A stretch of 64,000 nucleotides of DNA from Pseudomonas sp. TH31 (GTDB lineage Bacteria; Pseudomonadota; Gammaproteobacteria; Pseudomonadales; Pseudomonadaceae), in the NCBI RefSeq assembly GCF_016650815.1, contig NZ_JAEKEZ010000029.1, forward strand, positions 372,001 to 436,000, in the 5' to 3' direction. Positions 26,099 to 35,296 of this stretch are shown one piece after another (the first letter of the stretch is position 1; every line of letters starts with the position of its first letter). Below the pieces are notes generated by a model. The model saw only the letters and a program-made list of their open reading frames with translations, was not told the DNA's origin and searched no databases. The position numbers and the translations under genes were made by a program.

Positions 26099-28205
26099 TC
26101 AATTCACCGTCAAGGCTTTCAAGCCCCATGCAAGCTTACGTCCGTCCTGACCGACTCCAGAATCCAATGGACTGATCGCGTCCGCAAACTGGAATTGCAA
26201 TCGCAGCATCCCTTGCTTCGAGACACTTTGTTGCATTGCTGCCGTGAGGTTCACGTCGATCACATTGCCATCGGTCCTGTCCAGAGCCGTCGTCAATGCT
26301 GATAGGCCGTTGATGCTGATAACGGCACTTTGCCGAGCATGGCCGGGAGGTAGAAACGCCATGGTTTCAAGTCGCAGCGTGCGCGTGGATGTGGGCACTC
26401 GAAACACCACTTCGGCAACGGTCCCCTCAGACCAGGTGCCCCAGAGTTCAGAATCGGACCAGCCGTTGGCCAGCAACACCTTTCCATTACCACCCAAATT
26501 GAACAGTTTTTTTGCCCGGGCTCGATGGTAGGTAAAAAATCAGTTGGCGGAACCTGTGCAATCAATTGCGGGCAATCAGCACATTGCTTCCAGCCGGGTG
26601 CCAACACCGTAAAGCCATCAATTCTGGCGAAGAGATCCGTCTGGGTATTGACGGTCGCGACGGCCTGAAGCAGTGCGCGATTGTCGAGCAGATACAACGA
26701 GTCAGCATCGTATTGCCCCGTAGCGAACGCCCGGCTCGCCTTCTGGTCGGCCTGCCCCCATTGTTTGAGATCCATGCGCCCCAGATACACGGCATCGGTA
26801 GATAACCCATATTTACCCGCAAAAGCGGCAACGTGCATCCACGCCGGAGACAGATTTTGCGGCACGACCCAGCGCACTTTCCGGTAATGGGAAACCGCGC
26901 TTTTCCAGAACGGATCGACGAAGGGTGTTGCCCACTCAGAAGCCGGCTCCACCATCAGTCGCTTGCGAATAATCGACCAGCCGCTGTGGGTATCCATCAC
27001 CTGCAGCAAAAGCGCAATCGTTAGCAAGTACGTCGCGGTTCGTGGCCGATTGGCCCGAATCACCAGGAAAATGATCGTCAGGATAACTGCGTAGTAGACC
27101 GGCCAGAACATCCGCCCCGAAGCACGAAAAATGTTTGCAATTTTGATGACCACCGCAGGCAATGGATAGGTAAATTCCAGCGATCCGATAGCGATGTGGT
27201 TTGAAAGCGAAAAAATTCCCAGGCACGCCAATGCGAGCAGCAGCAAAGGCCGTTTGCGCAATGCAGCGCCAAACCCGGTGTTGCCTTGCAGCCAGCCAAC
27301 CAAGGCACATATGGCCAAAAACAGCAGCCCCAGCCCCAGAAAACCATACCCCTCGCCATCACCCAGGGCGCCTGGAAGATCCTTCAATAGATAGGACCAG
27401 GTGACGGGGGTAATCAACGTCAACAGATTGGTGCGGTACAGACCGAAGCCATCCGAAATCGCACCGTCCCCCCGACGGTGAAATATGCAGCTTGCCAGCA
27501 ACAGAAACTGACCAGCAAAAACAGCAGCGCCAACTCGATGCCCACTGCACGCAAGGTCAGCTTTTGCTTGAAGTACTTGGCGGCAAGATCGGCAATCCAG
27601 ATCAGCGCGACCATGGCCAGGAAATACGCATGGATCAACGCCGCCGCTGCCAGCAATGCGCCCCAGGCCAAGCGTCGCCTACGCAGGAGCGGGTTCAGAC
27701 TCAGGTACAACGAGGCAAGAATCAGAAAATGCCCGCCCAGGGACAAATGCACCGTCATGCGCATGATCATCGGCGGTACAAACAGGAACAACACGGTGCT
27801 TGCAGCGCGTATGCCGACACTTGGCGTAATCAGCCCCACCAGTTTCCAGGCGAACCATGCCTGGAGGACAAAACAGGCCAGGAACCAGATCCCGAAATAC
27901 TGGAAAGGCTCCGGCAATAGCGAAGCAAACGGTTTGAACAAAAAAGCCAGCAGCGGATTGGAGTCAGAGAAAATGATGCCATTGCTCAACTCCAACCCGT
28001 AAGTCGGATTCAGGCCTATCGGGAAGGTCCACGGCGACTGCCGGAAAAACACCCAGCCCAGATAATGCGTCGCCGGGTCGCCGCTGCCCAACCAGGCAAT
28101 ATTTTGTGGGTTAAGTGCCCGCGGCCCTATGACGAGAAAAAACGCCAACACCCCAATCAGCAATGGAAGCAGCGTCACAGCCAGGCGCTTTCCAGAATCC
28201 TTCAT
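26099..28205 (-). pseudogene. DUF6311-like polytopic membrane protein, split by two -1 homopolymer frameshifts
   Basis: The protein (about 702 residues if repaired) is readable in three consecutive frames. Part 1 starts MKDSGKRLAVTLLPLLIG at 28205, overlapping the gtrA stop (ATGA), and runs through multiple membrane helices with the early SGDPATHYLGW motif. It leaves frame at a run of six G (plus-strand C, 27468-27473); seven G would give TVGGDGAISDGFGLYRTNL and continue. Part 2 runs to a run of seven A (plus-strand T, 26507-26513); eight would give PGQKKLFNLGGNGKVLLANGW. Part 3, a soluble C-terminal domain, ends LKALTVN at 26099. By position it would be the dedicated glycosyltransferase or sugar-transfer membrane protein of a gtr operon. 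Whether the shifts are real, phase-variable or sequencing errors cannot be decided here. Confidence 0.75.
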
Positions 28206-28588
28206 CGATACGTCCAAAAGTTGTGCAATACAAAGGTGAAGGCCGGAATGGTCAACGCCACCGCGCCAATCCCCAGCAAATAATTGAGCCCGGCCATTTG
28301 CGCGGCCCAGGCCACGAACATCGCCAGTAAAAAGCCTGCGCCCGAGACCATCATGAAGCGCAGCAGCGTGCGGCCATGCAGCCGTGCGGAAAAGCTCCAG
28401 GTGGTGTTGATCACGTACGACACCACCGTTGCCACGGCAAATGCCACGCCATTGGCCAAGGGCGGCATCGGAATAACAAAGTTGATGAACAGCACAGCGA
28501 CAAACGCGTGAAGCGCAGTGACAAACAACCCGGTCACGGCAAACCTCAGCGATCTTTTGATCAGCGCTGATTTTTCGGCCGGCGTCAC
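28202..28588 (-). CDS. gtrA: GtrA-family membrane protein
   Basis: 128 residues from a GTG at 28588 that overlaps the methyltransferase stop (GTGA). Four membrane helices; the SLRFAVTGLFVTALHAFVAVLF start, VVSYVINTTWSFSARLHG loop and final VLHNFWTYR are typical of GtrA, the proposed flippase that moves undecaprenyl-phosphate-linked sugars across the inner membrane. Intact, unlike its two neighbours. Its 3' end overlaps the next gene by 4 bases. Confidence 0.9.
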   Translation of the reverse strand: MTPAEKSALIKRSLRFAVTGLFVTALHAFVAVLFINFVIPMPPLANGVAFAVATVVSYVINTTWSFSARLHGRTLLRFMMVSGAGFLLAMFVAWAAQMAGLNYLLGIGAVALTIPAFTFVLHNFWTYR

Positions 28589-29294
28589 GGCTTCTGCGCC
28601 AGCACAAACACCGTCAGCCCGGCCAGGCGATTCGCGCCCATGAACGGCAGCTCGATGCTGCACAAGGTCTTTAGAATCGAGTTCACCACGCGATGATGCT
28701 GCTTGAGCTGCGAGCGCGGCGGCGACGGCTGCGCGCCTTTGGGCAAAAGCCGCAACGTCGCCGCAATCGGGAACACCGCACCGAAATAATAGGCGCCCTG
28801 CTTCACCGTCAAACCGGCGTCCCGGGCCACGGTTTCAAACTGCGCCAAGGTATAGCGACGTTTGTGTTCGAGGAAGTCATCGTGCCCGCTCCAGAGAAAC
28901 TGGAACGCCGGCACGGTCATCAAAAAACGGCTGCCGGACGGCACTTTATCAACGTAAGCCTTGAGCAACCCGACGTCGTCGTCGACATGCTCCAGCACGT
29001 CCATCAACAGCACCAGATCGGCGTCCACCGAATCGATACCGCGACGGTAGTGCACCGGTTTACCTGAGGTGGTGGCGTCCGAATCCGCGTCGTAGCTGAT
29101 GTCCACGCACCAGGCTTCGTTCGCGGCAGTATGGCTCAGCAGGTGGTGGGTAAAAAACCCGGAGCCGGCACCGACATCGAGAATTTTTTGATCGGGGTAT
29201 CGCCCAGCAAACGCTTGGTGGCCGCTGCCTTTGACGCGTAATACCAATGCTGGTCAATGCTTGAACCGAGGATGTCGGTTTCCTTGAGATCCAT
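28585..29294 (-). pseudogene. class I SAM methyltransferase of the gtr operon, one -1 frameshift
   Basis: Start at 29294 (MDLKETDILGSSIDQHWYY), three bases after the gtrB stop. The frame continues KAAATKRLLGDTPIKK and is then lost at a run of six A (plus-strand T, 29184-29189). Seven A would give IKKILDVGAGSGFFTHHLL, which is exactly SAM motif I, and the frame then runs intact to 28585 (about 236 residues in all), with LVLLMDVLEHVDDDVGLLKAYVDKVPSG and FLEHKRRYTLAQFE. Probably methylates the lipid-linked or O-antigen sugar. A shorter product starting downstream of the lesion would lack the N-terminal region. Confidence 0.78.
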
Positions 29295-29297
29295 GGT

Positions 29298-30266
29298 TCA
29301 GTCCTTGCCGTTATAGACACGACGCACCAGGTAAACCGGCCGGCGCTTTGATTCGATGTAGGTGCGGCCCAGGTATTCGCCGAGCACCCCGATGCCGATC
29401 AGTTGCAGGCCACCAAGAAAGGTCACCGCCACCATCAGCGAGGCGTAGCCCGGTAAATCGATCCCGGAAATCAAGGTGCGCAACACAATGAAAATGGCGA
29501 ACGAGAACGACACCAGCGACACGAACAAGCCCAGGTAGGTCCAGATCTTGAGCGGGTCGGTACTGAAACTGGTAATGCCTTCCAGCGCGAAATTCCACAA
29601 GCGCCAACCGTTGAACTTGGTTTCACCGGCCACCCGCTCCGGCCGCTCGTAATCGACATGCGTGGTGCGAAACCCGACCCAGGCGAACAAGCCCTTCATG
29701 AAACGCCGGGACTCGGGCAACGACTCCAATGCCTCAACCACGCAGCGATCCATCAGCCGGAAGTCACCGACATCTTTGGGCAATGGTTGATCAGAGATTT
29801 TGTTGTGCAGGCGATAGAACCAATTGGCCGAGGTTTTCTTGGCCCAGGAGTCGGTGCTGCGACTCACACGATGACCCAGCACCACTTCATAACCTTGCCG
29901 CCACAGGGCAATCATTTGCAGGATGACTTCAGGTGGGTCCTGCAGATCGGCATCAATCGGCACCACCACCTGGCCGGAGGCGGTCTGCAAGCCAGCGGTC
30001 AACGCCGCTTCCTTGCCGAAATTGCGACTCAGATCAACGACACGCACACGCGGATCAGACTGCTGATGCTCAAGCAGCAAGTCCAGCGTCGTGTCAGTAC
30101 TGCCGTCATTGACGAACACCATCTCCAGACTTACCAGCGCCTCAGCGTTGAAGACGTCAGTAATCCGCGCGATGAACAAGTCGATGGTCGCCGCTTCATT
30201 GAACACCGGGATAACGAGCGAAAGCGCCACGTGCCCGGCCAGTTGCGTTCCGTGCTGATGAGTCAA
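29298..30266 (-). CDS. gtrB: GT2 glycosyltransferase, GtrB/DPMS-like bactoprenol sugar transferase
   Basis: 322 residues. GT-A domain: SLVIPVFNEAATIDLFIARI, then DD/DxD region VPIDADLQDPPE, and MKGLFAWVGFRTTHVDYERPER with acceptor loop; two C-terminal membrane helices (about 235-255 and 270-295) anchor it to the inner membrane. It should transfer a sugar from a nucleotide donor to undecaprenyl phosphate. First gene of the four-gene operon gtrB - methyltransferase - gtrA - DUF6311-like, all spaced by overlap or 3 bases. Confidence 0.9.
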   Translation of the reverse strand: MTHQHGTQLAGHVALSLVIPVFNEAATIDLFIARITDVFNAEALVSLEMVFVNDGSTDTTLDLLLEHQQSDPRVRVVDLSRNFGKEAALTAGLQTASGQVVVPIDADLQDPPEVILQMIALWRQGYEVVLGHRVSRSTDSWAKKTSANWFYRLHNKISDQPLPKDVGDFRLMDRCVVEALESLPESRRFMKGLFAWVGFRTTHVDYERPERVAGETKFNGWRLWNFALEGITSFSTDPLKIWTYLGLFVSLVSFSFAIFIVLRTLISGIDLPGYASLMVAVTFLGGLQLIGIGVLGEYLGRTYIESKRRPVYLVRRVYNGKD

Positions 30267-31334
30267 TTGACTGCTCTTTTTTATAGTGATTGTTCAACAA
30301 TCTTCGGTCGCCGAGGTGTAATCCAGCGCCATGAGCCGAGTCGTATTAAGCAGGAGCGAGGAAGGTGATGCAAGGGCGAAACTGCGGCGGTTTTGGCCAT
30401 TCTCCGAAGGCTCTACTGACTGCAGGAAAAGCCCTCGAGTCATTGGGGAAAATACCCGATGACCAAAAACCCGGCGCGTCCAGGCTTGCTCACATGCGGC
30501 ACACAGGTTGTAGCTATTAATAACGGCAGGGGCATGGGCTAGTGCCGATCAGTTAAGCTAAACACGATCTGTAGCAGCTGGCGCAGCCTGCGTCCGACTG
30601 CGAAGCAGTCGTCAATCCAGACGACGCGGTGTATCAGAAAGACCGCGCTCTCAGATTTTACGACGGCTTCGCAGCCGGACGCAGGCTGCGCCAGCTTCTA
30701 CAAAGCGTGTGTCACCTTGAGATCTTCTTAACTGATCGGCATTAGGGGCATGGGGCCCCACATTTACAGCGTTTCCAGTGATCAACCCGCCCTATCCAAA
30801 CGCCAAATACCCTCGCCCCCAGCCTTGATCTAGACGCTTGCCATGCTGTATACCTAAAAAGACCCTAAGCCACACCGCAGGAAATAACACCGTCTTATGC
30901 ATGGAATCACACGTATCGATCGCCTTGCCGGCCCACTTTCCGCATCCCTGATTGCGCACTGTGGGCCTCACGTCAAACGCTGCGCTGGCGCAGCCACAGG
31001 GCTGGTTTCTCGCCTCTTTGCACTCCTCGCTTTACACCTCTTGCGACCCTGTTTCGACCGCTGCGCTTATCGGCGCCATCGTTCCATCCCTCCGCCCGCC
31101 TGTTTCTGATCGCTAGCCATTGAACCGATGCGTCCTTCTCCCGTTTTTCCGCGGAGTTTGTGCTCGTTTGGCTTTTCTATCTGAACCCGTCACCTCCTGA
31201 GCGAGACATCGCCGGTCGGCCTTCGCGCCTCGAACCGTGCCCGTCAGCTCCAGGTCACCCGATTTTGCAGGTGCAGTGCCCCTCATGAGGCGGCTTTGCG
31301 TCGAGCCACCCCACGGTACAAGGAGTATCAATCA
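30267..31334. other. 1.07-kb region between gtrB and mtlD
   Basis: Contains the 205-bp palindromic insertion at 30539-30743 and, further on, a pyrimidine-rich stretch (about 30,900-31,250) upstream of mtlD. A possible sigma-70 promoter for mtlD is TTGATC at 30825 and TATACC at 30849 (18-base spacer), which would give a leader of about 480 bases. A 70-codon open frame at 30897-31109 lies in that leader but has a poorly spaced ribosome site and no recognised product. Confidence 0.4.
30539..30743. mobile_element. MITE-like palindromic element, about 205 bp
   Basis: Terminal 15-bp perfect inverted repeats (TGCCGATCAGTTAAG at 30543-30557 and its complement at 30727-30741) enclose nested inverted repeats (GGCGCAGCCTGCGTCCG / CGGACGCAGGCTGCGCC). 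An 11-bp direct repeat, AGGGGCATGGG, flanks it exactly (30528-30538 and 30744-30754), consistent with insertion. No coding capacity, so it would be mobilised in trans. Fluorescent pseudomonads are known to carry families of non-coding repeats of about 180-200 bp; membership in one is likely but not checked. Confidence 0.65.
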
Positions 31335-33488
31335 ATGATTTTTTTCCAGGGAAAAAGAATATTCAGCGCCATCTTCGACATGGATGGCACCATGTTTGAC
31401 ACCGAACGCCTGCGCTTCAAAACCCTCAAGCAGGCTTCCAGCGAGATTTTCGGCAAGCCGTTGAGCGAGGAAACCCTGATCGGCTCTCTGGGCTTGAGCG
31501 CCAAGAAGGCCGAAGCCCTGGCCAAGGCCCACAACGGTGAAGACTTCCCCTACGCCGAGATCCGCCAGCGCGCCGATGAACTGGAGCTGGCGTTTGTGCG
31601 CAATGAAGGCGTCCCCATCAAGCCAGGCCTGCTGGAAGTGCTGGAGCGTTTGCGCAAGTACGGCCTGACCATGGCGGTCGCGACCTCAAGCCGTCGGGCG
31701 ATCGCCGAGGAATACCTGATCAACGCCAACGTGCTCAAGTATTTCGACATCACCGTGTGTGGCGACGAAGTCAGCCAGGGCAAGCCTCATCCGGAGATCT
31801 TCCTGCGGGCGGCCAGTGCGCTCAATTGCGAGCCGGGACACTGCTTTATGGTCGAGGACTCGGAAAACGGCCTGCTCTCGGCCATCCGTGCCGAAGGGCA
31901 GCCGATCCTGATCGAGGACATCAAGCCTCCTGCTCCCGAGGTCAAGGCCGGCGCGCTCAAGGCTTACGGCAACATGCAGGAGTTTCTCGGCGACCTGACC
32001 GAATGCATGCCCGACCTCGGCACGCCCGAGCTGACCGAAACCTTCCCCCAGGCGCTCAACCAGTTTCGCGTGGGCATCCACGGCTTCGGCGCCATGGGCG
32101 GCGGCTACCTGACGCAGATTTTTTCCCACTGGGACGGCTACACCCGCCCCTGCGAAATCATCGCCGCCACCCGTTCGCGCATGCTGCGTGAAACGGTCGA
32201 GGCCTTCGGCCGCTTCAGCGTGCGCTACGGTGCCACGTCCTTCGACCAGACCATCGAAAACCTGCGGATGATCGACATGGACGACGCCGAAGCGGTGATC
32301 GATATGTACGACGTCGCGGAGATCGTCGGCCTGAGCCTGCCCGAACCGGCGATCCGCAAACAGGCCGACGTGATCGCCAAGGGCCTGATTCGCCGCTTTG
32401 AACGCCGTCGACGCGAGCTGACCATCCTGATCGTGCTGAACAAGGTCGGCGGCGCCGCTTTCGTGCGCCGCCACGTCGAAACGCAGTTGCTGCTCCTGGT
32501 GTCCCCCGAGACCTGCCAGCAGATCCTTGAGAAAACCCACTTTGCCGAAACGGTCGTCAGCCGAATCGTCTCGAAGATCTCCAATGAGGCCCTGCTCAGG
32601 CAACTACGGATCAAATCGAAGATCTTCCAGAACAGCCTGAGCGACGAACCGACAGCCCCACAGGCGCCGACCACCGCCAAGGCGCCCGAGTACGAACGAC
32701 TGATCGGTCGCTTCCGGCCCTTCGCCCAGTCCAGCAACGCCCTTAGCCAGATGCACCTGATCCTGTTCAACAGCGAGCCGGACATGCCCCTGTACGTCGA
32801 GCGCGGCAGCAACCTGCTTGAGCGACTGCGCCAAGTGAAAACCGTGGAGGACATCACCCAGACCCAGGTGATCAAGAATCTCCTGTGGAACGGCCCCCAC
32901 GCGATCATTGCCTGGTACGCCAGCCTGTTGGGCTATTCGTGGTTGGGCCAGGGCATGGGTGACCCGCGCGTCAGCGCCCTGGCCGAACGCCTGATCCGGG
33001 AAGAAGTCGGCCCGGCCCTGGTCGCGGAAAACCCACAAATGTACGAAGCCGTCGCGGGTTTTTCCAAAACCTTCCTCGAACGCTGCAACACATCCTTTAA
33101 AGACCCGTGCACCCGAGTCGGCCGCGACCCTTTGCGCAAACTGCAACGCAACGAACGCATCCTGCGCAGCATCGACCTGGCCCGCAAACACGGGATCGAC
33201 TCCACCGGCCTGGAATTCGGCACAGCACTGGCGCTGCACTACGCCCTGCGCTCAACGGACAGCAAGGATCAGGAGAGCCAGTTGATGAGAACGCTTTACG
33301 AGGAGAGCGGGAGTGTAGAGGCGGTATTGACGTACACGGGAAGCTATAACGGCAAGCCCTATCCGGGGCTGGACCCGGTCAGGGATGCGGGGTTGATCGA
33401 GGGTGTTGGCGGACACTTCGAGCGGCTGGTGCAGCCCGACTCCGGGCACTGGGGATGGCCGGTACGGGTTAACCAGGAAGAGGTCTAG
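31335..33488 (+). CDS. mtlD: bifunctional mannitol-1-phosphate dehydrogenase/phosphatase
   Basis: 717 residues made of two enzymes. Residues about 8-225 are a HAD phosphatase: FDMDGTMFDTE (nucleophile Asp and acid/base Asp), VATSSRR (motif II), GKPHPEIFL (Lys) and MVEDSENG (motif IV). From about residue 250, RVGIHGFGAMGGGYLTQIF starts an NAD-binding domain of the mannitol dehydrogenase type, followed by an all-helical C-terminal domain (MYEAVAGFSKTFLERC). The same fusion makes mannitol from fructose-6-phosphate in Acinetobacter as a compatible solute, so osmotic induction is likely. Start at 31335 has AGGAG 9 bases upstream. Single gene. Confidence 0.87.
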   Translation: MIFFQGKRIFSAIFDMDGTMFDTERLRFKTLKQASSEIFGKPLSEETLIGSLGLSAKKAEALAKAHNGEDFPYAEIRQRADELELAFVRNEGVPIKPGLLEVLERLRKYGLTMAVATSSRRAIAEEYLINANVLKYFDITVCGDEVSQGKPHPEIFLRAASALNCEPGHCFMVEDSENGLLSAIRAEGQPILIEDIKPPAPEVKAGALKAYGNMQEFLGDLTECMPDLGTPELTETFPQALNQFRVGIHGFGAMGGGYLTQIFSHWDGYTRPCEIIAATRSRMLRETVEAFGRFSVRYGATSFDQTIENLRMIDMDDAEAVIDMYDVAEIVGLSLPEPAIRKQADVIAKGLIRRFERRRRELTILIVLNKVGGAAFVRRHVETQLLLLVSPETCQQILEKTHFAETVVSRIVSKISNEALLRQLRIKSKIFQNSLSDEPTAPQAPTTAKAPEYERLIGRFRPFAQSSNALSQMHLILFNSEPDMPLYVERGSNLLERLRQVKTVEDITQTQVIKNLLWNGPHAIIAWYASLLGYSWLGQGMGDPRVSALAERLIREEVGPALVAENPQMYEAVAGFSKTFLERCNTSFKDPCTRVGRDPLRKLQRNERILRSIDLARKHGIDSTGLEFGTALALHYALRSTDSKDQESQLMRTLYEESGSVEAVLTYTGSYNGKPYPGLDPVRDAGLIEGVGGHFERLVQPDSGHWGWPVRVNQEEV

Positions 33489-33516
33489 CGGTTGCAATGT
33501 GTCTTGTCCTGCAATA

Positions 33517-33660
33517 GGTGTAAATCTTATTCAGGACGAGACAACGACCGATATTTTAAAAGCCAGTGTGTAATCACGCTGACTGCGCCTTTTTCCCGAA
33601 TCCATTGAGTCCTCCTGAAGATAGGTCAGAAGGTGTAAACCCTATTCAGGACAAGACAAC
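33517..33660. repeat. two imperfect 29-bp direct repeats
   Basis: A 29-base unit running from GGTGTAAA to GACAAC and containing TATTCAGGAC occurs at 33517-33545 and again at 33632-33660 with four mismatches. The first copy is also preceded by an inverted TGTCTTGTCCTG. The repeats sit just outside the island's left att site and look like leftover ends of a transposable element, though I could not name one. Confidence 0.5.
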
Positions 33661-33666
33661 AGAAAC

Positions 33667-33703
33667 AAAAAAGCCCCGTAGCTTATTCAGCTACGGGGCT
33701 TTT
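33667..33703. terminator. bidirectional intrinsic terminator next to attL
   Basis: AGCCCCGTAGC and GCTACGGGGCT form an 11-bp stem with T-runs on both sides. On the minus strand it is the original terminator of the tRNA-Ser gene, now stranded beside attL by the island insertion; it can also end mtlD transcripts. Confidence 0.85.
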
Positions 33704-33712
33704 TCTATGTAA

Positions 33713-33732
33713 TGGCGGAGAGATAGGGACTC
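33713..33732. repeat. attL of the tRNA-Ser island
   Basis: TGGCGGAGAGATAGGGACTC matches the 3' end of tRNA-Ser at 45038-45057 in 19 of 20 bases; similarity continues outward through CTATGTA and a terminator hairpin. It marks the left junction of the island. Confidence 0.88.
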
Positions 33733-33787
33733 ACCATACTCAACCGTCAAGCCCAACAAACACTGTATCTACTGGCTTTACCGGTGG

Positions 33788-33812
33788 TTTTACGTAGAAT
33801 CTTTACGTAGAA
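33788..33812. promoter_or_regulatory. candidate integrase arm-type site, left
   Basis: Contains two tandem copies of TTACGTAGAA, 13-14 bases apart, and ends 17 bases before the integrase ATG. The same double site recurs at 44962-44985 near attR. This fits binding sites for the integrase N-terminal domain, and the position would let the integrase repress its own promoter. Confidence 0.6.
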
Positions 33813-33829
33813 AAACGGAGAAAGCGACC

Positions 33830-35296
33830 ATGCCCAAGGCCAACAATCTGCAACTGCAAGGCGGCACGTATCATGTGCGACTGGACATCCCAAAAGATGT
33901 ACAGGCTGCATTCGGCGGTCGTCGTATCCTGTCACAGACTCTCAAGACGGGATCGCGCTCGGAAGCGCTACACCTGCGATTACCCATCCTGCACGCATGG
34001 TGGAGCCAGATAAACGCCATTCGCGATGGCAAGTTACTGGGGGACGGTTGGCAAGAAGACGTAGTGCAGACCCTTGAAGATTTGGATGCAATCACACAAG
34101 GACAGAAACGAGCGCTTGTCGGTGAGACTGCCCCGCCGCTGCCCGATGTCGACCCAGCCTTCAAAGCAAAGCTGCTGAACAGTCCCCGTTTCATGGAAGC
34201 GATACGGATGCTTGTTGGCGATCACCTCAAGGACGGGATCGGAGGAAGAGTCCAGCTTCAGGACGAACTGAATAAACGACTCAAGGACATTCTGCAAAAG
34301 CGTCTTGGTGCTGACTTCAAGCTCACCAACGAACAGTCCCAGGAACTAGACACACTGGTAAAAGACCCGGCCAGCTACAAAGCTCGCTCTCCCATCACGA
34401 AGGTACGTTTAGCCTCATTCCGCACCTACAGGCTTGAGCATCACGTCGCACTCAAGACGGTCGATCAGCAGGAGTCGAAGCTGTTGAATCTGTCGGAGCA
34501 TCTGCAAACGACTGGCACCTCTCTCGACTTCGATTCTGTGAGTGCTTGGCTACAGGCAATGAAGCTCAGCAGCAAGACTAAGCAGCAGTATTTACTTGCT
34601 GGGAGTCAGTTTTGGCAATGGGCAATGACGTATGAACCTCAGTGGCGCCAGTCTTTCAAAGGACATGTAAATCCCTTCGAAAAACACACGCTACCCACAC
34701 TCAAAGGCAAGGCCAAACTTGAGGCAAAACGAAAGGCTTTAACCGTTGAGGAAGTGGGCACTCTGTACAAAGCTGCGAAGGAACAGAACATAGGCGCGCT
34801 GCCAGACCTGATCTTGTTGGGGGTGTATACCGGGGCTCGCATCGAGGAACTGTGTCAGCTTCGTAAGGAGCATTTGATTACTGTCGATGGGGTGAAGATG
34901 TTCGATATCGTCGATGCAAAAACCGTCGCAGGAATTCGACAGGTGCCGCTGCATCCCAAGTTAACGGCGCTGGTGGATCGACTCAGCAAAGCTTCTACAG
35001 ACGGTTATCTGGTGCCTACCGACAGCAACAACAAATATGGGATTCGGTCGGACGCACTGTCCAAGGCGTTTGGCAGGCTGAAAACAACGATGGGTTTTGA
35101 TCGCACACGGGTGTTCCACAGCATCAGGGCAACGGTAATCACCCAGTTGGTGCGAGCTGACGTGCCGGACAGGCTAATCAACGAGCTTGTAGGCCATGAA
35201 ACCGGCACGGTGACTTTCGATGTGTATTCGGACGGTTCATCACCGAAGCAGAAGCTCAAAGCCATATCGAAGCTGCCTACCTTAACGACTGTTTAA
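33830..35296 (+). CDS. tyrosine-type site-specific integrase of the island
   Basis: 488 residues. The N-terminus (NLQLQGGTYHVRLDIPKDVQAAFGGRRILSQTLKT) is of the DUF6538 type found in phage and island integrases. A core-binding SAM-like domain lies around 195-285. The catalytic domain shows GARIEELCQL (Arg I), VAGIRQVPLHPKL (Lys), FHSIRATVITQLV (His-x-x-Arg), LVGHETG (His) and FDVYSDG (nucleophile Tyr). Ends in KLPTLTTV. It should catalyse integration and, with a directionality factor I could not find, excision at the tRNA-Ser site. Confidence 0.92.
   Translation: MPKANNLQLQGGTYHVRLDIPKDVQAAFGGRRILSQTLKTGSRSEALHLRLPILHAWWSQINAIRDGKLLGDGWQEDVVQTLEDLDAITQGQKRALVGETAPPLPDVDPAFKAKLLNSPRFMEAIRMLVGDHLKDGIGGRVQLQDELNKRLKDILQKRLGADFKLTNEQSQELDTLVKDPASYKARSPITKVRLASFRTYRLEHHVALKTVDQQESKLLNLSEHLQTTGTSLDFDSVSAWLQAMKLSSKTKQQYLLAGSQFWQWAMTYEPQWRQSFKGHVNPFEKHTLPTLKGKAKLEAKRKALTVEEVGTLYKAAKEQNIGALPDLILLGVYTGARIEELCQLRKEHLITVDGVKMFDIVDAKTVAGIRQVPLHPKLTALVDRLSKASTDGYLVPTDSNNKYGIRSDALSKAFGRLKTTMGFDRTRVFHSIRATVITQLVRADVPDRLINELVGHETGTVTFDVYSDGSSPKQKLKAISKLPTLTTV

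Noticed and set aside
30897..31109. 70-codon gene upstream of mtlD
   Set aside because: The nearest AGGA is 14 bases away, and the translation is Cys/Arg/Leu-rich without a recognisable domain; more likely leader RNA.
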